64,000 nt of DNA from positions 13,206,001-13,270,000 of the forward strand of contig JAKZAN010000005.1 in the NCBI GenBank assembly GCA_023053545.1. The letters are read 5' to 3'. The first letter of the stretch is position 1. Every line of letters starts with the position of its first letter. The notes beneath the pieces were generated by a model that had not been told where the DNA came from, did not search any database, and saw only the letters and a list, made by a program, of their open reading frames with translations. This document shows positions 48,191 through 58,878 of the stretch, one piece after another. Source of the DNA: Lepidurus packardi. Lineage: Eukaryota; Arthropoda; Branchiopoda; Notostraca; Triopsidae. A program made the translations under genes and the position numbers.

Positions 48191-51100
48191 TTAAGTATAC
48201 TTCGCCGGGGGGCGAAGAGTTGACCGATCTCTTAAAGTTACTGGTCGTCGAACATTTCCCTGAGGGGGAGTTAATGCTTGTGCAGGTTGTGACGTTGATG
48301 CTTGTGCTGTGCCGGCATTTTGAGCTCTAATAACGGCTCTGGGTACGGGTGGAAGTGGGGGTACGGGTGAAGTTGCGGGGGGTACTGTTGGGTTTGACAT
48401 TACTAACGGTATTGGTGGAACGAACGCTTGAGGTGGCGTTACTAGTACCGGGGTTGGTTTTCGCGGGATTATAGCAAGTTGTCTTGGGGAAAAAGGAGAG
48501 GGTGTTTCCTGTAACACAGGGGTAGGGGCAGTATAGAGTGGGGGTGCGGGTTCTGAAGACCACGGGCTAGTGTCGCGGCAAGTTTTTAGTCTGTTTACGT
48601 GGACGATTTCTGTTTTTAAAGTTTTTGTGTCTCTAATTCGCACATTTACTGGAGAAGTAAACTCGATGATTCTGAAGGGACCTAGCCATTTTAAATCTAG
48701 TTTCCTCGCTAATCCAGGTTTTGTCATTGGGTTATTTAAAAAGACCTTTTGACCTACAGTGTATGTTACTTCTTTTGAATTCCGATCGTAATAATGTTTT
48801 TGATTTTCTGTTGCTATTTGAAGATTTCTACCGGCTACTTCCCACGCTGAAGTGAGGCGTGCTAACATTTCTGCTTTGTAATCTACCGCTAATGCATAAC
48901 TCTTCCGAGGTTGTGTCATTAGCGTGTCGATTGGTAGGGTAGGGTCCCTACCGTAAAGGAGGAAAAATGGGGATTCTAAACTGGAAGATTGTAGCGATGT
49001 TCTGTATGCGAACAGAACGTATGGGATGTGCGAATCCCAATCCTGTTGTGATTTTTCAACATAATGTTTCAATAAGGAAATTAAAGTTTTATTGAACCTT
49101 TCTGTCAACCCGTCTGTCTGCGGGTGGTACGCAGTTGTGCGAACCTGTTTGATTTCAAGAAGTTTGCAGATTTCTGCCACTAGCTGGGACATGAAATTAG
49201 TGCCTCTATCTGAGAGTAGGATACGGGGTGTACCATGGCGAGCTATGATTTCTTCCACAAAAAGTCTAGCTATAGTGTCTGCTTTCTGATCGGGTATCGC
49301 AAATGCTTCTGGCCATTTGGTGAAATAATCTGTAAAGACAACTATATACTTGTTACCTCGGTAGGTCTGTGGTAAGGGGCCTACAACGTCTACGGCAATA
49401 CGTTCCATAGGCGCCGAAACCGGTTCCAACGGAACCATAGGGGCTGGCGCTGTACGAATAGTATCCTTGTGTCTTGCACAGGATTCACAGGATTTGCAGT
49501 ATCGTTTAATTTCAGAATACATTCTAGGCCAATAAAAACGCTGCCTAACTTTTTCGTGTGTCTTTTGGAAAGCTAAATGTCCTGACAGTTTGTGATCATG
49601 TAGGGACACCATTATCTCCTTCCTGATAGCCTCGGGGGCTACTATTTGTTCTGTAATTTCTTGTGATTTTTTCATTTGAAGGAGGTGTAGGAGTAACCCG
49701 TTTTCGTCTAAAATAAATTTTTCTAATGAATAGAGCCATGCTGGGTGCTTAGGGCTATTATCCTGTAATTCTCCGTTTTCTAGATAGTATACAATAGCTG
49801 AACAAAAAGGGTCTTCTAACTGAAGTTCGCGTAAGGTGGTGGTATCAAACGTATCACTGTTTGATATTGCATGGACAGGAATTCGGGATAGACAGTCGGC
49901 ATTGCCGTGTTTAACACCGGGACGGTATTTGATTTCCATATCGTAATCTTGAAGTTTGAGTGACCATCTTGCCAATTTAGACGAGCTGTCCTTGTTGTTC
50001 ATGAGCCATTTTAACGGGTTGTGGTCTGTAACTACTTTAAAATGTCTACCGTATAGGTAAGGATGAAAATGTTTAACTGCAAATATAATCGCTAAAGCTT
50101 CTCTTTCGACCGTGGCGTAACGTGATTCGGTATCACTTAGAGTTTTGCTAGCGTAAGCAATAACTTTTTCTTGGCCGTTATGAGTTTGGCTTAACACAGC
50201 GCCTAGTCCTGTGTCACAGGCATCTGTGTAAAGTATGAATGGTATTGAAAAATCTGGGTAAGCTAAGATAGGGCTACTCATTAGTAATTCTTTTAAAGTG
50301 GTAAAAGCTGAATGTTCTTTGTCTGTCCAGTTAAATTTTATGTGTTTCTTGGTTAGTTTATTCAACGGTCTTGCTATACGTGCGTAGTCTTTGATAAATC
50401 GCCTGTAGTATCCTGCTAAACCTAGGAAGGAACGATTTTCCTTTACGGATCGTGGTGTCGGGTAGTTTTTAACGGCTGAAATCTTTTCTGGGTCTGGTTG
50501 AACTCCTTCTGCGGAGACAATGTGACCTAGATATTTAACTAAAGGTTTGCAAAAATTACATTTCTTGGCTTTTAGTTTTAAACCTGCGGCTCGTAGTCTA
50601 GAAAAAATTTCACGGAGGTGAACAATGTGTTCAGGGAACGTTTTGGAAAAAACTATAATGTCGTCTAAGTATACTAACACGTTCTCAAGTCTATTCTTGG
50701 CGGCGAGAATTTTATCCATTAGCCTTTGAAAAGTTGCTGGGGCGTTAGATAACCCAAAAGGTAAACAATTAAACTCGTAATGACCAAAATTTGTCGTAAA
50801 TGCTGTCTTGTACCTATCTTCCTCTGCTACCTCGACTTGCCAGTATCCTGATGCTAAGTCCATAACTGAAAAATAACGTGCCTTTCCCAACTTATCCAAG
50901 GTATCGTCGATTCGTGGTAAGGGGTACACATCTCTCCTTGTAACTGCATTAATTTTACGAAAATCTACGCAAAACCTTTGTGTGCCATCTTTCTTTTTAA
51001 CTAAGACTACTGGTGCTCCCCAAGGAGAGGAAGAAGGTCTAATGATATCTCTATGTAACATTTCGTCCACATGCTGTCTAATAACTGCTTTTTGTGCTTC

Positions 51101-52045
51101 TGGCGCTCTGTACGGACGTTGGTAGATAGGATTGGAACCCCTGGTGTGAATGGTATGTTTAACAAGTTTTGTACGGCCTAAATCGTTATCATCTTTTGCA
51201 AAAATATCCCGAAATTCAATCAATAATTTTAATAGCTCATCCCTGTGCGAAGGGGTAACATTCGACAGGTCGAAGTTCTCGAGTAACGGATACTCTGCAC
51301 TTGGAAGTGAGTGCACTGCTGCAATCACGGACACTCTGGCGTTACAAACTCTTCCTATAACTGTGTTTCGTTTCAACACAACATCGTTAGGACCATTATT
51401 CCAAAATGAGACTGGGATTTTACCGCATCCCTTCCCTATTACGATTGCCGGTTCGCTACAAACGAATTCGTCGTCTAGCTGAACAGGCTCAAAAATAATT
51501 TCCGCTCCATGCGAGTTATCGTGCTCGGATTTGGCAGTAGCAATGACTCTACTGTACGCGGGTATTTTCACTTGCTTATGCAGTTGCACTCTGGAACTGT
51601 TCCTTGCAAGGCCTACCACATTAATTTCTTTCTGCATGCTTATTTCCATTGACGCGCCGTCAATCACTATACTCTGGCTCTGAATCGCATCCATACCGAG
51701 GATGATGTCGTGAGCTAACTCTTCTGCTACGTAACATTCAACTTTGAATTTACGGCCTTGAATTTCAAAAGGTAATTCATAACAACCGAAGACATTCAGG
51801 TTCTCTCCTGTTACTGATTTCAAGATTGTATCAGTTTGAACTGGCTCTCCTGCAATGTCCGGTGTCAGCAAATTAAACGCTTGCTTATTCATAACTGTAA
51901 CGCCTGCCCCTGTGTCAACTAAACATCTAAATGGGATTGATCCTATAATAACTTTTGCAAAAATTCTACCGGGGGGTCTCCTAAAAAGGTTTTTCCTTCT
52001 CCTACCTGGTGCCAACTGACCTTTTTGTTGCGCCACAGTCAGCAC
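48191..52045 (-). CDS. pol: Pol polyprotein: protease, reverse transcriptase, RNase H, integrase
   Basis: About 1284 residues, uninterrupted. Aspartic protease with DTGAG near residue 43; reverse transcriptase with DFRKIN, LPFGLSNAP and catalytic YLDDIIVF near residue 460; RNase H with YTDACDTGLGAVLSQ near 605; integrase with an HHCC zinc finger near 815-850, DDE residues in DVVGPLP (near 886), SDRGTNF (near 945) and the Glu of TDGLTERFN (near 983), then a GPY/F-type module (KWLGPFRI near 1120). The tail is Pro-rich. Domain order and motifs are Ty3/gypsy. The frame is -1 relative to gag and open through the gag stop, so a gag-pol fusion by frameshift or reinitiation is likely; the listed start is a GTG codon. 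Confidence 0.95.
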   Translation of the reverse strand: MLTVAQQKGQLAPGRRRKNLFRRPPGRIFAKVIIGSIPFRCLVDTGAGVTVMNKQAFNLLTPDIAGEPVQTDTILKSVTGENLNVFGCYELPFEIQGRKFKVECYVAEELAHDIILGMDAIQSQSIVIDGASMEISMQKEINVVGLARNSSRVQLHKQVKIPAYSRVIATAKSEHDNSHGAEIIFEPVQLDDEFVCSEPAIVIGKGCGKIPVSFWNNGPNDVVLKRNTVIGRVCNARVSVIAAVHSLPSAEYPLLENFDLSNVTPSHRDELLKLLIEFRDIFAKDDNDLGRTKLVKHTIHTRGSNPIYQRPYRAPEAQKAVIRQHVDEMLHRDIIRPSSSPWGAPVVLVKKKDGTQRFCVDFRKINAVTRRDVYPLPRIDDTLDKLGKARYFSVMDLASGYWQVEVAEEDRYKTAFTTNFGHYEFNCLPFGLSNAPATFQRLMDKILAAKNRLENVLVYLDDIIVFSKTFPEHIVHLREIFSRLRAAGLKLKAKKCNFCKPLVKYLGHIVSAEGVQPDPEKISAVKNYPTPRSVKENRSFLGLAGYYRRFIKDYARIARPLNKLTKKHIKFNWTDKEHSAFTTLKELLMSSPILAYPDFSIPFILYTDACDTGLGAVLSQTHNGQEKVIAYASKTLSDTESRYATVEREALAIIFAVKHFHPYLYGRHFKVVTDHNPLKWLMNNKDSSSKLARWSLKLQDYDMEIKYRPGVKHGNADCLSRIPVHAISNSDTFDTTTLRELQLEDPFCSAIVYYLENGELQDNSPKHPAWLYSLEKFILDENGLLLHLLQMKKSQEITEQIVAPEAIRKEIMVSLHDHKLSGHLAFQKTHEKVRQRFYWPRMYSEIKRYCKSCESCARHKDTIRTAPAPMVPLEPVSAPMERIAVDVVGPLPQTYRGNKYIVVFTDYFTKWPEAFAIPDQKADTIARLFVEEIIARHGTPRILLSDRGTNFMSQLVAEICKLLEIKQVRTTAYHPQTDGLTERFNKTLISLLKHYVEKSQQDWDSHIPYVLFAYRTSLQSSSLESPFFLLYGRDPTLPIDTLMTQPRKSYALAVDYKAEMLARLTSAWEVAGRNLQIATENQKHYYDRNSKEVTYTVGQKVFLNNPMTKPGLARKLDLKWLGPFRIIEFTSPVNVRIRDTKTLKTEIVHVNRLKTCRDTSPWSSEPAPPLYTAPTPVLQETPSPFSPRQLAIIPRKPTPVLVTPPQAFVPPIPLVMSNPTVPPATSPVPPLPPVPRAVIRAQNAGTAQASTSQPAQALTPPQGNVRRPVTLRDRSTLRPPAKYT

Positions 52046-52047
52046 CT

Positions 52048-53133
52048 CTAGTTTGATTGGTTCGTTCGGCAGTAAGCTGCTATGTGTCCTCGTCTACGAC
52101 ATGACCAACATTCAATGTTGGGATTTCGGGGTCGTGACATGCCTTGTGGCCTATCAGTATGGTTGCCTGGGGGGAACCGTGGTTCAAAGCTAGGGCGTGG
52201 TCGGAAGGTGGGGTTTCTAGGGTTGAAGTTGTTCCTGCTTGGGGACTGGAATCTGTTCGTATTTCGTGAGGACTGGTCCGAGAAACGGACTTGTCTATCG
52301 CCGCTGCGAGATGTGTCGCGATACGGGTTTGAGGGATTGTATGAATTTTGGGATCTATATCGGTTCGGGGATCTGTATCCCGAGCTGTTTCGATCGTAAG
52401 AGTACGAATTGGGAGGTTTGTTCGGGGTAGTGCTTCTGCTCCTGCGGCTGAACGACGGTTCGCTAGTAGTAAGCGCAGCAACAACTGCTGTAAGTTTTTC
52501 GATTTCATTCTGAAGGCTAACATTGTGGGGAACTGCTACTTCGTTAGCTTCTTCTCGAGCTGCAACTTCTATAGCTTCGCGAAGGTTCGCTGGGTTGGCG
52601 CTTAGAACGTAGCGTTTTAAATAAGGAAGAAGTCCTCTGATAAAATTTAGGCGCATGATTTTGTCTAATATTTCGTTCCCAGCTGGGGGGCTATCGTTTT
52701 CGTGGACTCGTCTTGTGAGTGAACGAATTTTGTCTGCAAAATCACGAACTGGCTGTTTTGCTTCTTGATTGCAATTCTGGAGTTTGACTATAGCTTGTGA
52801 TTCGTGGTGACTGTCACCGTAGCGTTCGGAGAGAGCTGTTTTGAATTCTGTGTAAGTTGTTGGGCGGGGAGAAATAGTGTTGTAATAGGCACCGGCGCCT
52901 CCTTTTAATTTAATTACGGCTACTTTGAGTAGGTGTGGTTCGGACCATCCTATTGTACTACCAATGCGTTCTAAATCTTGGAAAAATCGTCTTACTGATG
53001 CATCGTCGGATTCTCCTGTAAAATCAGGGATCGTGTGCATCATCGTAGAGTTAAGTAATGGAGATAGGATTTCATTTAGCTGTTCTGGGGTTATTGATAA
53101 GGGAACTGTGGACGTTGATCCTACAGCGGTCAT
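52048..53133 (-). CDS. gag: Gag polyprotein
   Basis: 361 aa. The capsid-like region (IPDFTGESDDASVRRFFQDL, LKVAVIKLKGGAGAYY, FKTALSERYGD, VRDFADKIRSLTRRV) is typical of Ty3/gypsy Gag. An Arg/Ser/Asn-rich basic region follows. One nucleocapsid zinc knuckle sits near the C-terminus (CWSCRRRGHIAAYC, CX2CX4HX4C). The ATG lies about 20 nt downstream of a consensus splice donor in the leader. The stop at 52048..52050 overlaps the open pol frame. Confidence 0.93.
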   Translation of the reverse strand: MTAVGSTSTVPLSITPEQLNEILSPLLNSTMMHTIPDFTGESDDASVRRFFQDLERIGSTIGWSEPHLLKVAVIKLKGGAGAYYNTISPRPTTYTEFKTALSERYGDSHHESQAIVKLQNCNQEAKQPVRDFADKIRSLTRRVHENDSPPAGNEILDKIMRLNFIRGLLPYLKRYVLSANPANLREAIEVAAREEANEVAVPHNVSLQNEIEKLTAVVAALTTSEPSFSRRSRSTTPNKPPNSYSYDRNSSGYRSPNRYRSQNSYNPSNPYRDTSRSGDRQVRFSDQSSRNTNRFQSPSRNNFNPRNPTFRPRPSFEPRFPPGNHTDRPQGMSRPRNPNIECWSCRRRGHIAAYCRTNQSN

Positions 53134-53152
53134 TTTTAATTTGTATGGTTGT

Positions 53153-53159
53153 ACTTACG
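53153..53159 (-). promoter_or_regulatory. candidate splice donor in the retrotransposon leader
   Basis: The sense strand reads aatcGTAAGTacaacc between the 5' LTR and the Gag ATG, an exact match to the 5' splice-site consensus GTAAGT. Confidence 0.6.
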
Positions 53160-53231
53160 ATTCGTGGAGTTTCGGGGTATTGATACGGGTAGGCGTGGAA
53201 GCTTGTTTTCGGGTTCGGAGGACGTGGGGTC

Positions 53232-53249
53232 GAAGAAACGCTGCCACCA
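53232..53249 (-). promoter_or_regulatory. primer-binding site
   Basis: The sense strand starts TGGTGGCAGCG one base after the 5' LTR, complementary to a tRNA 3' end in CCA. I could not assign the tRNA. Confidence 0.65.
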
Positions 53250-53250
53250 G

Positions 53251-53861
53251 TGTGATAGTCAGTTTATTCAGTGTATTCACCCTAACTATCAGCGGGGTCG
53301 GTACAGGTTTAGAGAGGAGGGACAGGGGAGGGGTCGGGTCGATACTGGCTTCGGGCTAGGGCTTCGCTGGCTTCGGGTGGGTTCGGTCTCGATAGACGGT
53401 GATGTCGGCTGAGGACTGCTGGGGGATTGCTCGGCGGCTGGGTATCTGCGGTACGGAGCAGGGAGCGTAAACTGGCAACAGCGGGTGAACTGGTCTTACG
53501 GGGACTGAGACGGAGGGCGAACTGGTTGCTGTTGTCGTCTGGTGGGTCCGTATTTATAGGCCCGTTGGACATCGTTATCGGGGTGCGCTTCTGTTGTTTC
53601 TACCTTCCGCCCCCCTCCCTTGGGTTGGTATCGCTGTTTTGCTTCTTCTTGGGTCGTTGGACTTCGGAACTTAAGATTACCTTTGGACTGCGTATAGACA
53701 TTCACGAGGGTTCTGGCCTCGGCACGAGAGATGTCTTTACGTTGTCCTTTACATTTATGGTCAACCGTGTTTATCGTATATTCAGTGTTAATTTCTTAAC
53801 TCTGCCTAGTATATTGTTATCGAGATTTAAATTTATACTATTACTAATTCTACTCCTTACA
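53251..53861 (-). repeat. 5' LTR (sense orientation minus)
   Basis: 611 bp, identical by eye to 44593..45203. Sense-strand TATAAATA at plus positions 53551..53558 probably drives the genomic RNA. Confidence 0.95.
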
Positions 53862-54322
53862 TTATTTTATTACAATTCTTATGTTAAGTATTTTTTATTT
53901 TATTGAGTTAAAGTACTAGTTCATCTGTAATGTAAATCCTTTAAAGTAAAATTAAGTTGTATATTATTATTATTACGGAGGAAATAAAACAAAAATCCGT
54001 CAGAATTAAAAGCAAGCCGCTTTATTAAACGTTGCGTTTTGTGCCAAACGCCACCTGGTTAGCAAACGCTTAAATCAATCTTACATGTGCTGCCAAGTTG
54101 TCAAAACTTTACCCCTGACGAGCAATACAAGATCTCGCACTAAAGCGCATAATATCCCCTTTTCTTTTTTTATAAAAATTCATATAAATTCCAAGTCTAG
54201 AAAAGAACTCGAATGTCTGGAGCGATACACGTTAAAAGTACTAATCTTTCAATAACGACGAGGATGGTGATTCCTTCCTCCTCCGTTGAATGGTTTTTGG
54301 CATCCATTAAACTGCTTTTTGA
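53862..54322. other. intergenic, retroelement flank
   Basis: AT-rich. It starts with the continuation of the target minisatellite and probably includes the 3' UTR of the minus-strand MATH-BTB gene. No gene is seen. Confidence 0.5.
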
Positions 54323-55941
54323 TCAATCTTCGAAATCTAATTCAGGATCAGCTGTCATCAAACGCCATGTCCACCACGCCAGTAAACATACCGCCAAGCT
54401 TACGACGATTTCCAAGTACCACTTAATGGTGGAAGCATTTTCGGTCCAAAAAGTGTCCAAGCTGAAAGACGGTTGGAATACTGGCTCCTCTTCCAAGGCA
54501 ACAGGAGGACTTGGAGGCGTTTTCACAGACACGAGCGCCTCTAAGACCTCAGCGGCATCTTTCGGATGTTTCTGCTTCAAGTCGCGCCACTGGGAAGACT
54601 GAAGCCAGTACTTGACACTTTTCAGCTTCAGTACCTTGAAGCATTCCCCTTGAACGCACTTATAATCTGGGTACTTCAACGCAGCGGCCAGTATCTTAAG
54701 GACGTTGTTATTGCGTACAGGAATAACAAGCAGGCAGTGCTTAATGAGCATATCCACTCCCAATGCATAGGCCAAAGCGAATAGGGCTTCCTTTTCAGAC
54801 TCCTTTTCCAAATCTGGGAACTTGCCCGCTTCCATGAAGAAAATCAGGTTCTCAACGTCACATTCCTCATGCTTCTCCAGTTCTACTTCTAGGACTCGTA
54901 TGACAAAATCTTCAGTGGGTTCAGCGTCACGAATCGGCCAGCACTTCCGCACCATCTGGTCCCAATTTGATAACTGTTTGAAGAAAGTGCTGTTGAAACG
55001 AAGTTTGGAACCAAAACAATGGAGCGTTCCGTAGGAGATGGGATTAAAGTACCATATGATATGGAATGCTTTCTTCTGCATTTCGTTCTGCAGTAGTTCA
55101 AGCATGCTCTCTCTCGATGGTACGTCCTCAGGCACGCGGGCTTTCTGTGCTACGATTGCAGGTTGTCTAGCGATTCCAAAGATTTTGCAGGCGATCGCGA
55201 ATGGCTGGCAGCTGCAGGCCGAGCTGGATTCGCAGGGACAGTAAGGAATGGATGTTGATTTCACTGCAAAGACCCAACGCGAGCCAGGGGACCAGCTCGT
55301 TTTGTGATAAAGCTCGAATGACGCATTACATTTGCGGGTAGGGAGATTCAACTCAACCACCGTCGGACCGTTAAAGATGGGCGAGAAACGCCAGAAGCTT
55401 TTATGAGTCTTAAAATTGAGCTCAAACTCCAAATGGGTCAACTGCAGCTTACTGATCCGCAGCTCCAGCCAGCCTTTCATCCCCGCAACAGTGAATTCGG
55501 GTGACTCGAAATTCATAGTTGCGTCATCCTGTTTCAAGAGGCGAATGGCGTCGCGAAAATTTTCCATTGACCAAGAAACAGACGCGAGTAACTTCCGACT
55601 CATGGGAATGTGGCTGGAAAGCTGGCTCCCAGACCCAGAATCCAGCTTCTGCCTCTCCATTGTACAGTAAAATGTCTAAAAGAATACAGTTAGCTAAGAC
55701 CCCATTACTGTTGTACTAGAGTGTCCAAAGAAGAAACGGGCGAAGAACATTACAGTACACTTTGGACACTATAGAACACTCTACCTTGCATTGTTCCTTT
55801 ATAACAAAATTCTTTTACCTTTGTAGCTTTCCCACTAGCTTTGAAGCTCCAATGAAGCAACAAGATCAACACAAAAAGAGCCGCAGGTAGCGCAAAACGT
55901 TTCACAGACGTACATCGCATCCTTTGCCCTAGAGCAAACAA
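54323..55941 (-). CDS. MATH-BTB domain protein with C-terminal (and possible N-terminal) membrane segment
   Basis: The main exon ends at 54323 and holds a 445-codon frame from the Met at 55660. The MATH-like part is SWSMENFRDAIRLL, FESPEFTVAG, GWLELRI. A BTB-like part follows, with ISYGTLHCFGSKLRFNS and the typical second half NLIFFMEAGKFPDLEKE plus LFALAYALGVDMLIKHC. A tail anchor (IVVSLAVCLLAWWTW) is followed by an acidic end. Splicing an upstream exon (55941..55819, donor aaagGTAAAAG) to the acceptor at 55676 keeps the frame and adds a hydrophobic N-terminal anchor (FALPAALFVLILLLHW), giving about 491 aa. MATH-BTB proteins are CUL3 ubiquitin-ligase adaptors; membrane-anchored forms are unusual. 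The 5' exon is less certain than the rest. Confidence 0.72.
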
Positions 55942-56333
55942 GTTCCATGTAGCCTATTCCAAGAAAGTACCGTGGTTACACGACATGGGAACAGGCTAGT
56001 CATGTTGTAAATAATGTATAGCGATAACATTGTGCTTTCTTTCTTTCATTGTGCTGTGCTTCAAAATTGTGCTTTCTTTTAATTTTCTTGTTTTATCCGT
56101 TTCATTGAAATGGTTTTTGAAGAATTTTCCATCTGTTGGTTCGAAAAGCGCGCTTCAAAGTTTCTCAGGTTTCCTACTAGATGGACTCTACATTATTATT
56201 TAATCTCCGTTAGATGGCGGAGCGGGCTGTAAACAAGATTTTGCAAGTCAGCTTGCGTTTAGTTGTTTATTGTCCGGTTTTCTGCACTTCTAAGTCCATT
56301 TAAACTTACTGAGTTTGTTCATATTTCGTCAAA
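55942..56333. promoter_or_regulatory. divergent promoter region, MATH-BTB and PSMD4
   Basis: Short intergenic space between oppositely oriented 5' ends; no TATA is evident. Confidence 0.4.
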
Positions 56334-58878
56334 ATGGTGCTCGAAAGTACTATGATCTGGTAAGCTCACATTTTCTACCTTTTCAACCGTTATTTCGTCA
56401 CAAGAATCCCTTCCTTACATGCCGTATTATTTCTTATCCTTAAGGTAAAAAAAAGCTTTGTAATTAAAGCAAGAGGCAATAACGAATAAGAATACCTGTA
56501 AATGAATAAGACTAATAAATCCATTCATTTATTAGTGTGGACAACAGCGAGTTTATGAGGAATGGCGACTTTCTACCCACGCGATTGCAAGCCCAGCAAG
56601 ATGCTGTCAATTTAGTGTGCCATAGCAAAATCCGTTCGAATCCTGAGAACAATGTTGGCTTGCTAACACTTAGCAAGTAAATTACTTCAATATCTTACCA
56701 ATACTAAACGTTTAACCGCCCTGTGTTGGATTTTCAATAGAAATGAGAAAACTAATTACGATTTATTAAAAAAAATCCCATCTTCTTATTAGCACTGAAG
56801 TCCTGAGCACGCTGACGACAGACGCAGGTCGTATTCTGACCAAACTCCATTCAGTTCAACCCGTGGGACATATCAATCTCCTGTCAGGCATTCGCATCGC
56901 ACATGTAATGAAACGAAATCTTAATTCCAACTAATTAACCCTGTTCTTGTAGTCAATAAACCCCTAATTATCTGTCTTTTGTCAATTTCTGTAGTTGGCC
57001 CTGAAACATCGTCAAGGCAAGAATCATCGCACCCGAATTGTCGTATTCGTAGGCAGTCCTGTCGATGTGGACGAAAAAGAACTGATTAAACTCGCTAAAA
57101 AGCTCAAAAAGGAGAAAGTCAACGTGGATGTTGTCTCTTTTGGTGAAGAGGTAGGTACAACCTACTTTCCTGTAGAGTGAGGGGGTATTAATCTCTATTT
57201 TAACAACAAAAAAATCAATACGTTAAAGTAAGAATAAAGTTTCGTTAAATCAATTCAATAACAGCAATCTAGTAAGTCTGCTGTTAAACCATCTAGAATT
57301 ATTTAATTAACCCGTAATGATTTTGTTTATGAATTTAGGAATATTTGAAGTATGCATTCCGAATCCTTGTTTAGTTTATTTAGTGTATTATTGAGTTTAT
57401 TTAGTATGTTTAGTATGCATAGTATTTAAGTGAGTCCATTTGCTAAAGGAATTCAAATTAGAAGAGAAAATAGAAGAATCTAATTTCTAATTTAAATATC
57501 AATTTAATTCATAGTTTCATTAATAGTCAATATCAATTTAATTAGTTTCATGAATATTTCATGGTTTGGTAGGCTGGCAGTGAAGTTTTATCTCAGTTCG
57601 TCAACACTTTGAATGGCAAAGAAGGAACAGGCAGTCATTTGGTGACTATTCCTCCTGGTCCTCATCTCTCAGACGCTTTAATCTCTTCGCCCATCCTCCA
57701 AGGCGAAGATGGAGTGCCCATGGGCGGTTTAGGCACGGGAGGTTATGAATTTGGAGTGGATCCTAATGAAGATCCTGAACTAGCTTTGGTAACACTCTCA
57801 ACTCCTGTTTTCCTCACTTCTTCCAGTGTTTCTAGACTTTCCTTCTGTCAAGTTAACGTCATTATGCTCATTTAACGCTTGTTTTAGCCAAATTCCTTTT
57901 CGGTTCTAAAATGCAATTAATTTCTTGCCTCCCTTTTTACGAAAGGCGTTACGTGTTTCCATGGAAGAGCAACGACAAAGGCAAGAAGAAGAAGCTCGTC
58001 GCACTCAAACCGCAGCAGCCGGCGAGGTTGCAGCAGCTCCAGCAGCCGCGACTGGATCAGGAGCCGGAGCAGTAGGAGGAGCTGCTCCTACGTCGGAAGA
58101 AGCAATGCTGGAACAAGCCTTAGCTATGTCGATGGGAGGAGAAGATACTGTGAAAAGTCGCACTGCGGCTCCGGCTCCCGATTTCGCTTCCATGACCGAA
58201 GAAGAACAGATTGCTTACGCCATGCAGATGTCCATGCAGGAACAACGTAAGCTAAATCGCTTAATATCCTTCGTAATTGACCTGTCTTGAACCGTTACAG
58301 ACGCTTTTAGCTCAGTTGGCTTCTTTTAGCGCATTTTCAGCCCTGTTACGAACAGTTATTGCTCCTATTACGAAATTTAAGGGCCTTTCCAACATTCATT
58401 CTTGTTCGCTTCAGCATTCAGTGTTGTAGTTGCTGCAAGTTTCAATTTCAGCTCGGTTTGCTTCTTTCTAGTCCATGTTTAGCCCCCCTGACTAAAGGTT
58501 ACTGCTCAAATTAGGAAGTTTAAAGACCTTTCTAACATTCATTGTTGTTCACTCCAACATTCACATTCACTTGGATGTGCGTTTCAGCATTCGTAGTGGG
58601 AGTGAAATTCATTCTTGTTCACCTCAACAGATAAATCTCAGAAGTTTGTACTTTATTTCCTTTTCTGTGTAGAAGAACCCATGGAAGTAGAAGCTGCAGC
58701 TGCCCAGACCACTCCCAGCCAGGAAGAAGACCTTGATGACGTCATGCACGACCCTGCTTTCTTGCAAAGCGTGCTAGAGAATCTACCCGGGGTCGATCCT
58801 TCTTCTGAAGCCCTGCGGAACGCTATGGGAGCCTTAGCCCAGCAAGGCAACAAAGATAAGAAAGAGGAAAAGAAGTGA
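56334..58878 (+). CDS. PSMD4: 26S proteasome ubiquitin receptor PSMD4/Rpn10
   Basis: Seven exons (56334..56359, 56536..56676, 56793..56904, 56995..57150, 57573..57788, 57946..58246, 58673..58878) sum to 385 aa. The N-terminal VWA domain starts [20 protein letters not shown] and continues through [20 protein letters not shown]. It is followed by two ubiquitin-interacting motifs ([31 protein letters not shown]) separated by an Ala-rich linker, then a conserved acidic C-terminal block ([23 protein letters not shown]) and a Lys-rich end. Length and order match animal PSMD4. It captures polyubiquitinated substrates at the proteasome base-lid interface. Confidence 0.95.

Larger units (their letters stand above)
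44593..53861 (-). mobile_element. intact Ty3/gypsy LTR retrotransposon (errantivirus-like) with env and a GTSF1-like accessory gene
   Basis: A 9269-bp element transcribed on the minus strand. The 611-bp LTRs (44593..45203 and 53251..53861) align at constant offset with no difference seen by eye. They begin TG and end CA on both strands. The 4-bp duplication ttat flanks the element (44589..44592 and 53862..53865). Order in the sense direction: 5' LTR, primer-binding site, leader with splice donor, gag, pol (in the -1 frame relative to gag), GTSF1-like frame, env, polypurine tract, 3' LTR. All four frames are uninterrupted. Identical LTRs and open frames imply a very recent, potentially active insertion. 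Pol order protease-RT-RNase H-integrase places it in Ty3/gypsy. Confidence 0.95.
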
